Shown here one piece after another: positions 35,939 to 46,654 of a stretch of DNA of 64,000 nucleotides (its first letter is position 1; each line of letters opens with the position of its first letter). This DNA comes from Paratrimastix pyriformis (taxonomy: Eukaryota; Preaxostyla; Paratrimastigidae), in the NCBI GenBank assembly GCA_027972325.1, contig JAPMOS010000054.1, positions 35,001 through 99,000 of the forward strand, given 5' to 3'. A model generated the notes under the pieces. That model made no database searches and was not told the origin of the DNA. It saw nothing but the letters and a program-made list of their open reading frames with translations. The translations under genes were made by a program, and so were the position numbers.

Positions 35939-36622
35939 TTGTGCTCTGGCGATTGTTCCAGGGCGTTTCAAGCGGTGAATTCATTCCGGCGCCTGGCCAG
36001 ACAGTCCACCCGCCCACTGGGGACTTTGCGACTGTTTTCTGGGGTTGCTGAACGACTGGCTCTTCCATCTCTGACGACAGAGCGGCTGACACTGGATGCC
36101 ATGAAGATGTCCGATTCGGATGAAGTCGAGCGCTTGGCCGGCAATGAAGCGGTGACTCGCACTATTAGCGGGATTCCGCACCCGTACCCGCCAGGCTCAT
36201 CCCGACCCTGGATTGCCACACATCTAGCTGAATTTCTAGCTGGGAAGTCGGTCACATGGGCCATTCGTCTCACCGGCACGGGGACTTTGATGGGTTGCAT
36301 TGATCTGACGATCAACAAGGAAAACGACAATGCCGAGGTGGGCTACTGGCTTGGCGTTCCGTATTGGAACCATGGCTACATCACTGAGGCTGCTCGGGCC
36401 GTCATTCAGTTTGGATTCGAGTACTTCGGTCTCAAACGAATTCACGCCCGCCACATGAGCATCAACCCTTCCTCGGGGCGGGTCATGCAAAAGGTCGGAA
36501 TGACCAGGGAGGGAACTCTCCGAAGGTGCTACAAGAAAGATGGGATATACCACGACATTGTCATTTACGGGATCCTCCGCAGCGAGTGGAGTGAACGGCG
36601 GGCCATATCCACCACCGGATAA
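35939..36622 (+). CDS. GNAT-family N-acetyltransferase (RimJ/RimL-like)
   Basis: One uninterrupted frame with the GNAT order of the Acetyltransf_3 type. N-terminal strand LPSLTTERLTLDAM, substrate-side helices, then WAIRLTGTGTLMGCIDLTI, AEVGYWLGVPYWNHGYITEA (the acetyl-CoA-binding region), FEYFGLKRIHARHMSINPSS and a tail ending DIVIYGILRSEW. These enzymes transfer acetyl from acetyl-CoA to an amine; the substrate cannot be told. The frame is open from 35939 without an ATG; the first in-frame ATG is at 36101, inside the domain, so an upstream exon may supply the start. The segment before the domain (FRRLARQSTRPLGTLRLFSG) looks like a mitochondrial targeting peptide. Compact and less GC-rich than its neighbours, which could mean transfer from bacteria. 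Confidence 0.85.
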   Translation: MCSGDCSRAFQAVNSFRRLARQSTRPLGTLRLFSGVAERLALPSLTTERLTLDAMKMSDSDEVERLAGNEAVTRTISGIPHPYPPGSSRPWIATHLAEFLAGKSVTWAIRLTGTGTLMGCIDLTINKENDNAEVGYWLGVPYWNHGYITEAARAVIQFGFEYFGLKRIHARHMSINPSSGRVMQKVGMTREGTLRRCYKKDGIYHDIVIYGILRSEWSERRAISTTG

Positions 36623-36999
36623 CATCTCCCTCCCCCCTGAACTCCCGAGAAATACCAGGCTCAGTGGTGCCCAGAGCCCCGTATGAGGGCAAGGACGGGG
36701 GGGGCGGGGGGGGGGGGGGGGGGGGGGGGGGCACTGTCCTTCACCACCGCTCGTGCCGTTCTGAAGTTGTTCTGGTGAGTCCGTTGCATTTTCACCGACT
36801 GTACCGCTCAGAGCATGTTCCGCCTCCGGGTGTCCGCCTCTCTGCCCGCAAATCCGCAACCCCCATGCACACCATAACGAGAAGCCCTGAACACACCAGT
36901 TCGGCGGTGGCCCGAGCCTCCCGGATGATGCCGGTGACCGTCCCGTCCCGTCCTGTTCGGTAGGTTCGAGTAGGTGCCTCTTGCCTAATATTTGTATAG
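36623..36999. other. Intergenic with poly-G tract
   Basis: A G-run at about 36698-36730, otherwise unique sequence upstream of the tRNA gene. No gene seen. Confidence 0.6.
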
Positions 37000-37081
37000 G
37001 CAAGGATGGCCGAGCGGTCTAAGGCGCTAGTTTCAGGTACTAGTGTGTTTGCACGCGTGGGTTCGAATCCCACTCCTTGCA
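37000..37081 (+). tRNA. tRNA-Leu (anticodon CAG)
   Basis: The acceptor stem GCAAGGA pairs with TCCTTGC (37000-37006 with 37074-37080). A D-arm with TGGCCGAGCGGTCTAAGG follows. The anticodon stem CTAGT/ACTAG encloses loop TTCAGGT, with anticodon CAG at 37034-37036. A long variable arm is typical of Leu. The T-arm GGTTCGAATCC (37060-37070) doubles as the B box. No intron. A T-run at 37086-37090 is a likely polymerase III terminator. Confidence 0.95.
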
Positions 37082-37176
37082 AATACTTTTTCCTGTTCGG
37101 CGATCAGGTTGCCCCCGGGGTTTTCAGGCCGGGTCGAATTTTCGGAGATAGCCGCTCTCGTTAGGGGTATTCAAGC

Positions 37177-38110
37177 ATGTTGAAGTCTGCCGTCCTTCTG
37201 TGCCCAATAGTTTCTGACCTCTCCCCCCTTTCTATCCCATTTGATTGGGGATTTTCTAGTCTTCGTGCCAAAAAGGAACAGCAGGCTGCCAAGGCTGCCG
37301 CCGCCAAGGCTGCGGGTGTGGCTCCTCTCCATCGCGCTCCGTCGATTCGGACTGCTATGGTTGTTCGTGTCTGTTACCAAATTTTCTCCGATCGTACACG
37401 GCATATGCTTGTTTTTTTTTTAGGATCTCGATTCTCTTGATCTCCCTCGCACTGTCCGGTTGGTACACCCGAACCCCGCTGTTCCCCGTGACTTTTACAT
37501 TATTGTGAGCCCTGGTTTGTTCCAACCTGCTTTTCGGCGCCTAATTTTTCCGTTCCCACATTTTCTTCATGTTCCGACCTGTAGATGAGGGCATTTGGAA
37601 GGATGGGTCTGCACTCCTCCCATTTTTTTTTCATGCGTATGAACATGCCTTTTCTCGCGCACAGCCGGTTCAAGTTCGTTTTCAACTTCCCCGATGATTA
37701 CCCCAACAAGCCGCCAGTTCTGCGCTGCGAGACGATGGTTCTCCATCCCAACCTGCACCCCGATGGGTCTGTACCATTTTTCATTTTTAGATGGTGCGCA
37801 GGCAAGCCGCACGGGGATGACCTCTCTCGTCTGCTCACTCACCAACCTCCCCTGTCTCCATCCCCCCAGTCGGTGCTGCCTGAACATCCTCCACGACACC
37901 GAATGGAGCCCGGCCCTGAGCATCCAGGCGGTGATTTTCGGGCTGCTCTTCCTGTTCTACGAGCCCAACGCCAGCGACCCGCTCAACATCCCCGCCGCCG
38001 AGGAGATGAAGGCCGGCCTGGAGGCCTTCAAGCAGAAGGTGCGCCGCACCTTCCAGGGCGGTGTCTTCGATGGGCTCACCTACGAGCGGCAGCCCATTAA
38101 CTACTCTTGA
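37177..38110 (+). CDS. UBC12: UBC12-like E2 conjugating enzyme (NEDD8 type), paralogue 1
   Basis: UBC12/UBE2M passes NEDD8 to cullins. The ATG at 37177 starts an 8-nt coding exon (ATGTTGAA, donor gtctgc) that joins to give MLNLRAKKE, close to the family's docking N terminus. Later exons read DLDSLDLPRTVRLVHPNPAV, FYII, DEGIWKDGRFKFVFNFPDDY, CETMVLHPNLHPDG, CCLNILHDTEWSPALSIQAV, FGLLFLFYEPNASDPLN and VRRTFQGGVFDGLTYERQ. The catalytic Cys in CLNIL and the HPN motif are present. Introns are short; donors include gtctgc (twice), gtctgt, gtgagc and gttgtt. A second paralogue lies at 49873. The very similar N-terminal part and shared first intron show that the two are duplicates. Confidence 0.92.
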
Positions 38111-38913
38111 TCGGCCGGGAAGTATCATTCCCTCCTCCTCCTCCTCCTCCCCCTTGCGGGTGTTTATTCCTTCTCCTGAACCATTCTCTCTCTCCACCTC
38201 AAATCAAAAACACACAGTCGGATGTACGCTCGGCTCTCCTCCCTTTCGGCCTCGCCCGGACGTTTTGATCGGGAGAATTGGGGGGGGGGGGGGGGGGGGG
38301 GGGAGGAGGGGGCCGGCTGGAAAATCGGTGGGTGAGAGGAAATGGGATCCATGGTTCTGGGGGCGCTCGATGTTACCAGCAGCTGGATGAAGCGTAGGCC
38401 GTGCCCCCGCCGCCCCCACAACCCACCCGTGGTTTCTCCTTATTGACATAATTCGCCATCCACCCCCACCGGTTGTCCTCGCGTAATGGCCCGAAGGCCC
38501 CCCACCGCCCACTCCCAGAAACGAATTACGATCCAAGCCTGGGATCTTGCCCCTGCCTCGCCCCCCATTCTGTTGATCCTTCCGGGAGGTCGCGCGGCCC
38601 ATTCCCAGGGCATTGCCCCCCATGAGGACTCTCGCCCGACTCAGTCCTGCCCTCCCTCGTGGTGCGTGTGCTCCTCCCACTCGTCGAACGAACACCCACC
38701 CCCAGACCGCGGACAGGAAGTCCCACTGTTTCCTCGTGTTGGTAATCGACGGTGAGCATTCCATCGAATCGTCTCGGCTGGTGATGGGATCGTTACGAAC
38801 ACCACCGCCCCGGCACTTATTGCTTTTTCCGGGACCCTGCGGGCTTGGGACTGGAGGGAGATTTTTGTGCCGGCTTTTTGGTTTCCATTCCGGGTTGTTG
38901 AGATACCCTCTGA
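38111..38913. other. Intergenic, UBC12 paralogue 1 to katanin
   Basis: A CTC run near 38130-38150 and a poly-G tract at about 38281-38302. Open frames here are low-complexity or short. Part may be 5' leader of the katanin gene. Confidence 0.55.
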
Positions 38914-41900
38914 ATGCAACCGCTGCCCCGTGCGGGTCGGGCCAGACCCGCCTGTGCCAAATTACGTCTGCACTTTGATTTTTCGATTTGACCTGAACTT
39001 TTTGATTGCGCCCAGAGGATATCACGGCCCACCGCGAAGTTCACTGTCTGAAGCTGGGCCGTCGTTCCGGCTCGGTCCTGGCGACAGGCGGTGACGATAA
39101 CAAAGTCAAGGTGTGGCTCATCAATAAGCCTGAGCCGGTCCTGGTCTGCTTGAAACGTTCACATCGTCTCATCAACCTGTTCGCGCATCCCATGTTCAGA
39201 CACTGACCGGGCACTCAACCTCTGTTGAATGTGTCTCGTTCGATCCGGAAGAACGGCAACTTGCCGCAGGCAGTTTGGGGGGTGCGCTGCGCATCTGGGA
39301 TCTGAACGAAGGCCGAGGTCCGCCAGACCCCTTGGGACGGAGCGACCCGAATATCATCTCCCATCATCCCCCATTCCCGTCCTTCTCTTTGCCGGCTGTA
39401 GCGTTGCTCTCCCTGGGGAACCACCGCTCGAAGGTCACCGCGTGCGACTTCTCGGACGACTCCAAGCTGCTGGTCTCGGGCAGCATGGACACCAACGCCA
39501 AGGTGTGGGACCTGCGGGCACGCAACTGCTGCCAGACCATCAAGGGGCACTCCAAGGGTCTGGTGGCCCGTACCCCGGGTCAAACCCTCGGGGGGTGGAT
39601 CAGCCAGGCACACGTTGTCGGGGGGGTGAGGGAGACTGCAGCGGGTGGTTCGATCTTCATCGTGGCGCCATTCCGGCCTCTTGTCGGGCTGTGTGGGGGT
39701 GTGGGGGCGGGGGGAACGGGCAGAGATCAACGGGGTGGCCTTCTCGCCCGACGGGCGTTGGGTGCTCTCCGTGGGCGAAGACTGCCTGGCCCAGGTCCGG
39801 CGCCACACACCCGCCTCGGCATCGGCAGCATCGGCACCCTCCGATCGGCGTCGGCATCAGCATCAGCCGCCACCAGCACCAGCACCACCGCCGCCATCAG
39901 CGTCTTCGTCACGCATCAGCATCAGCATCCAATATCATCCCTCCGGTGCGGCTTGGGTGGCTTCGACCCCGGTGTTCCCCCTGCCTCAACCCTTCCTGCT
40001 GTCCGGGTGTGGTGGTGGTGGGGCGGGTGGGCGGGTGGGCGGGTGGGTGCAGGTCTGGGACCTGACGGCCAGCCGGGTGCTCTTCGAGTTCCACCACGAC
40101 GGGCCCATCAACACGTTTGCCTTCCACCCCTCGGACGTGGTCATGGCAACGGGCTCCTCAGACCGCACCGTCAAGGTGTGGGACCTCGAGGTCAGCCCGC
40201 CCGCCTGCCTTGCCCACCGCCACCGCCCCCACCGCCCCGTTCCGCCCCGTTCCGCCCCGCCCAACACGTCTTCGCACGCGTCGCACGGGCCAAACGAAGC
40301 CGCCGCCCTGATCGATGCGGGTTCTCCCCGTCGCCATCTCCCTTCTCCCCCACCCCCACCCCCACCCCACCCCCACCCCCACCCCACACCCGTGTTCTTC
40401 TTCATGTCGCACGCATCTCCCCGGACCTCGCTCACCCCGCCCCGCCTGCCGACCCCCACCGCCCTCCTCCATCACCCGCCCTGTCCGCCCGCCCGCCCGC
40501 CTTCCCGGGCGCCTCTCGCAGCAACCGGATGCTGGCCTCGACCCCGGCCGACACGACCAAGGTGCGCTGCGGGGTTCGCGCCCCACTGCCGCGGCCAGAC
40601 CCTCGTCGCAGCCGGCGAGGACTGCGTCAAGGCCCGTAACCCCCCCCCCCCCCCCCGCCCCGCACCCAGCCATGAACCGAGCCTCCCACCCACGAGCACA
40701 GAGACGCAGCGCCGCCGGGGCCAGCGGCCCGGCCACACACACGGCCACACGCCCGCGCCCACAAACAGCTCATCGTCAATCAAACCTGCAACCACCACCA
40801 CCACCATCATCATCCAAGCATCATCATCCAAGCATCATCATCCAAGCATCATCATCCAAGCATCATCATCCAATCATCATCCAAGCATCATCCAATCATC
40901 ATCCAATCATCATCCAATCATCATCCAATCATCATCCAATCATCATCCAATCATCATCCAATCATCATCCAATCATCATCCAATCATCATCATCATCAAT
41001 CATCAATCATCATCAATCATCAATCATCATCAATCATCAATCATCATCATCATCAATCCTACCTGCCACCACCGCCACTGCCACCAACCACCCGATCCAG
41101 GCCTGGAAGTGGGAGGACCCGGTGGTGGTGCACCAGCGTGTGGACGTGCCCTTCCGGTGCCGGGACTTCTCCTTCGTGGTGGCCGACCAGATCGTCGCCT
41201 GCGGGGCCGTCGGGGACCGGGTCTCCATCTACATCATCAAGCCCCAGGCCCGCCCTGGCCCCGCCCACTCGCCATGCCCCCCCTGCCATGCCCCCCCCTG
41301 CCCATGCCCCCCCCCCTGCCCATGCCCCCACCCCACCCCCTGCCCTGCCCGTCCCTCACTTATTTCCTCCATCCCAATCCCATCCCTCCCTCCCTCCCTC
41401 CCTCCCACCCCCCGTGGGCAGATTCCCCTGCAAGCGCCCCGCCGCCCACGCAGGACCCATTCGCGGCCCTGGAAGCCTCACCCCCACCCACCCCCGCCCC
41501 GGCCACCGCCACCGCAGCCGCGGCTGCTGCGGCGCAGGCCCTGCCCCCACCCACACCCCGTCCGCCGACCCTCCCTCCCCACTGCACTCTGCCCCCCGCT
41601 CCCTGCTCCCTGCTCCACCGTCCAACCTTCCTCACACCGACACGTTCGCCCCTGCTCACAACCTCCTCCTCCTCTCCTCACCTCCCCCGCCCCGCCCCGG
41701 CCCGCCCCGCCCCGCCCCGCCCCGCCCGCCCCTCCCTCCCCGCCCGCCCCGCCCCGCCCCGCCCGCCCCGCCCCGCCCCGCCCATCCCGCTGGTACCCCT
41801 GGCAGCCCCCAGCCCGGCGGCCCCCGCCTCGTCCGGGCCGCGTCACGTCTCTGCCTCGCGGGCCCACAGCAACCCCAGCCCGGCCGCCCACCCGCCCCGC

Positions 41901-44900
41901 ACCCCAGGCGGTCCTCCCCACCACCCCCGCCTCCCACCCCCACCACCCCACCACCACCACCGCCCTCCACCGCCGCCCACCCGGACGACGTCTCGGCCAC
42001 GGGGCACCACGTCTCGGTGGGCGTGGGCTCGCTGCCCGTCCACGCGCCCTCCCCCGCGCCGCGGCTATCCCCCCGGGGCCCAGTCTCCGATGAGCCCCCA
42101 CTGGCCCTGCCCCCGGCCCGGTACCCCAGCAGCAGCAGCGCCGCCAGCACGGGCACCGATGCCCCAGCGGCAGCCCCGGCCCTCTCGACCTCCCCACCAC
42201 CACCCCCAGCGCCCGCCTCGGCCCCCCCGCCCGCCGACCGGCCGCCTGTCCACCGGCGGCACCCCGAGGGCGAGCCCGTCGTGGGCCAGTCACCGTCCCC
42301 GCCACCGACCTCCGCGGGAGGCGCCGGGGCGGGTGGTGGGCATCACCGGCGGTCGCAGTCCCAGTCCCAGGAGCCCGGTGGCGCCGGGGCGGAGGCCCCA
42401 CAGCAGCAGCCTGCAGCCGGGGCGGCTCGGCCCAAGGCCGTCAGCCCCCTGGATAAGGTCGGATCCACAGACCCCGCGGCAGATCACCCCAGGCATCCCA
42501 TCCCATGCACAGCCACCTGCCCACCTGCCCACCGCCCACCGTCACCACGCCCTCTCACCCACATGCCCACACCCTGCCCCCCCGTGCGCCCTGCCCCCAT
42601 GCGCCAAGCACCCACAGCAACAGCAGCAACAGCAGCAGCATGGGAGGGACATCGTGCCTCTCGCCCCATTTGGCCCACACCTCACCGCCGCCCGCCCGCC
42701 CGCCCGCCCGCCCGCCCGCCCGCCCGACCGACCGACCGCAGGTTGAAATTTTCGCGCCGCCCGCGCCTCCCGGGTCCCCCGCCCCCCGGCCGCCCACGGG
42801 CGGTGCAGGCGGTCGGCCCGCCTCGGGCAAGCCCCATCCACGGCCGGCCGCATGGGGCGGGTCCACTCAGATCTGGGCCAGGTGCCCCGCCCCGCGCCCC
42901 GCATCATCGCGCCCTCCTCGGCCCACGAGGGGCCCGCTTGGGCTGCGGATGGACGATTTTCTGCCCAAACACCACGGCGCCCCGGCCGCTGGAGGCCGCC
43001 CCGGTGCGGGCGGGCTGCCGGCCCTGCCCCAGGCCCCCGACGAGGTGCTGGCGGCCCTGATGCCCGACCACCAGCCCTTCTGCGACATGATGGTCCTCCG
43101 CAGGCAGCAGGTTGAGTCCGTGCGGGCCGTCTGGCAGGAGGTCCGTCTCGCGGGCCGCCAGGGCGGGCGGGCGGGCGGGCGGGCGGGCGGGCGGGCGGGC
43201 GGGCGGGCGATCATCATCGGACGGGTTTGGAGGCAAGGACGCAAAGTACGTGGCACAAACACATCAACCTCGAGACGGTGGCGGGACCCTGGGGGGGGCA
43301 CGAGGCCCCTCTCGGTGGCGGGGCTGGGTGTGTTTGTGTGTTTGATGATGGTGCCCGCCCATGTCCACGCGGGCCCCTCGCCCTCGCGTCCGCCCACCGT
43401 GGCTTGTGGTTCGATGTTGGTTGGGTTGCCGGGCGGGGGGGCGGGTCGGGGGATGGCGCTGGTGGCTGCAGGGCCGCTACCGGGAGGCGATGGGGCTGCT
43501 GAAGCAGATCGAGACGGCCGCCGTCACGGCCGATGTGCTGGGCACCCTGCTCTCCTCCAGGGTCTGTCGGCCTCGCCATCGCCCCCAGTGTGTCTCGGTG
43601 GGCCGGTGGGCCGGTGGGCCGGTGGGCCGGTGGGCCGGTGGGCCGGTGGGCCGGTGGGCCGGTGGGCTGGTGGGCTGGTGGGCCGGTGGGCCGGGGTGTC
43701 GGGTGCGTTGGGCGCTGGTCCCTGTCCACCGTGTTGGGGCTGGCCACTCGCGGTATGCCCCGCTTTTGGCTGATCTTTGGGTCTTGGGGGTGCGCGTCCG
43801 TCGATGGCTGGGCGGGGTGGTGGCGGGGTGGTGGCGGGGCAGAGCAAGTCGGTCTTCAACCTGGAGCTCTGCGCCCAGGTGGTGCCCCCACGGTGGACCT
43901 CCTCTGCAGGTCAGCCACGCCTCCACAGCTCCAGCCTCCCTCGCGGTGGACTCCTCCGCCCCGACCCCCGCCCGACCCCCCGCCCGACCCCCCGCCCGAC
44001 CCCCCAACCAGCCGCCACGCGGCCCACATCTCGGTGTGTGCGTGTGCACCCTTCCTCATCCCGCTCCGTCCCCCATGCCCTCATAACCTCCCGACCCCCC
44101 CCCCCCCCCCCCCCCCCGCTACTGACTGACCCTCCAGCCACCACGCGGCCCACATCTCGGTGGGGGTGCGGGTGCTGTCCTTCTTTGCGGGCACCTTTGG
44201 GCCGGTCATCCGGGCGGTGATGGAGAGCCCCCACCCATCCATCGGGGTCGACCTCAGCCAGGAGGAGCGGTCCGCCAGAACGGCCGCTCCAACCCACAAC
44301 CACCGCCATCACCGCCACCACCGCCACCACCACAACAACCACACGCAGACAGACACAGACAGACGCAGACACACAGACAGACACACAGACAGACACACAG
44401 ACACACAGACAGACACACAGACACACAGACACGCAGACAGACACGCAGACAGACACAGACAGACACAGACAGACACAGACACACAGACACAGACAGACAC
44501 AGACAGACACAGACAGACACAGACAGACACAGACAGACACACAGACACAGACAGACACAGACAGACACAGACAGACACAGACAGACACAGACAGACACAG
44601 ACACACAGACAGACACAGACACACAGACAGACACAGACAGACACAGACAGACACAGACACGCAGACAGACACAGATTTCGAGTCGATGTCACCCCCCATC
44701 GCCGCAACCTCCCCATGACAAGCGTCAACCCGGCACATCCGACCGACTTGCCTCCCTTCCCCCCGATCCGCGTCATCATCGCCCCCCCTCCCTCCCGACC
44801 TCCCTACCTCCCTGCAGGAAGCACCGGTGCGAGGAGGCCCGGGATGCCTTCCAGGAGGTTGGCCCCCTGGTGTCGGACCTGCTGCGGAACGCACCCAGCG

Positions 44901-44953
44901 AGCTGCACCGGGGGCTGATCGACCTCGACGGCCAGCTGAAGACCTTCCTCTGA
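38914..44953 (+). CDS. KATNB1: Katanin p80 subunit (WD40 regulatory subunit of the microtubule-severing ATPase)
   Basis: The N-terminal WD40 propeller is read across exons from 39018: [135 protein letters not shown] and [13 protein letters not shown] seventh-blade/linker exon reads [21 protein letters not shown] very long Pro/Ser/His linker (about 41230-42860) leads to the con80 domain that binds p60: [63 protein letters not shown] and [20 protein letters not shown], ending QLKTFL at 44953. The start at 38914 is tentative: a 22-nt exon with donor gtcggg joins in frame as MQPLPRAEDITAH. Introns are satellite-rich. Confidence 0.9.
40790..41062. repeat. CATCATCCAAG/CATCATCCAAT array in katanin intron
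   Basis: About 25 units of an 11-mer-like ATCATCCAAG/T repeat end in ATCATCA variants, directly before the exon coding [10 protein letters not shown]. Confidence 0.92.
42690..42740. repeat. (CCCG)n tract in katanin gene
   Basis: A CCCG tetranucleotide run. Its complement-like GGGC run is at about 43160-43210, and GTGGGCCG repeats lie at about 43600-43690 in later introns. Confidence 0.85.
44345..44675. repeat. (CAGACA)n satellite in katanin intron
   Basis: CAGACAGACACAGACAGACA units fill the intron before the last exon (about 44820-44953). Confidence 0.95.
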
Positions 44954-45718
<765 letters not shown>

Positions 45719-46404
45719 ATGGGTAACTCTGCTTCTTTTGGCCTGCTGAAGAAGATGGACAAGTCCGTGGCTGGTGGTGCAAAGCCCACCGAAGCCGAGA
45801 TCCGCCAGCTCTTTGCCCTCTATGACAAGAACAAGGATGGCACTCTCCAGCGCGAGGAGGCCATGGTTCTTTCTAACGAGCTGGTTAACCTGACCATTAC
45901 TAAGTTGAAGGTCAGCTCCTTTTACCGTATTTTTTCCCCTATCTCGCCTTCCCCAGACCAAGATGGAGGAAGCCAAGCGCGCCCTCGCCGGTCTCCCTCG
46001 CGAACTTCGCGCCGCTATGGGTGGCCTCACTGAACTGGGCTCCGCCATGGTGGTCTGTGCGGCTGCGTTTTCTTTCGCAAAACATCATTTTCCCCCTGTA
46101 GGACGAGGTTGCCAAGCACAAGGACGACCTTGCTGAGCAACTTTATCAGCAGGCTGATGTGAACCACGACGGTCTCATCGATCTGGAGGAGTTCGTTCGG
46201 TCTGTCGCATTACCCCGAAAACAAACGGGGCCTCACCCTTCTCCTAGGATTGTCAACCACTTGGGTGAGGATAAGATTGATCTGTCCCAGCCGACTTCGA
46301 CCGTCCAGATGGATGATGATATCTCTGTGAAGCGCATTGAGAAGCCTGCTGCCCCTGCCCCTGCCCCCGCCCCCGCCTCCGGCGAGGATGTTGCGCTCTT
46401 CTAA
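45719..46404 (+). CDS. N-myristoylated two-EF-hand calcium-binding protein
   Basis: ATG at 45719 in good context; the protein begins MGNSASFG, a classic N-myristoylation signal. Four exons (45719-45909, about 45957-46050, 46102-46200, 46249-46404; donors gtcagc, gtggtc, gtctgt). Two canonical EF loops are intact: DKNKDGTLQREE and DVNHDGLIDLEE, each with acidic residues at positions 1, 5 and 12. A linker helix (MEEAKRALAGLPRELRAAMG) separates them. The tail is Pro/Ala-rich and ends ASGEDVALF. A calcium-responsive membrane-associated adaptor or regulator is likely; partners are unknown. The sequence is less GC-rich than its neighbours. Confidence 0.9.
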
Positions 46405-46654
46405 AAAGTTTTTTTTACACCTCTGTCTCTCCATTTTTTTGTTCGGTGAGACGAGAATGAGCGACGAGAGACCTTTTTTCCTTTGAGTGTTTTGTCCGTT
46501 TGTTTTTCCCCCACGGTTGCTGGATGGTTTGAAGAATCAACAAGCAACGAATTCACAACACCGTATTCAAAAACAAAACGGAACAAAAAAATCCCGTCAG
46601 ATCATCGCAGCCTTAGACCGCTGCAACCACCGCAACCGGCTCTTGGGGGCCGAG

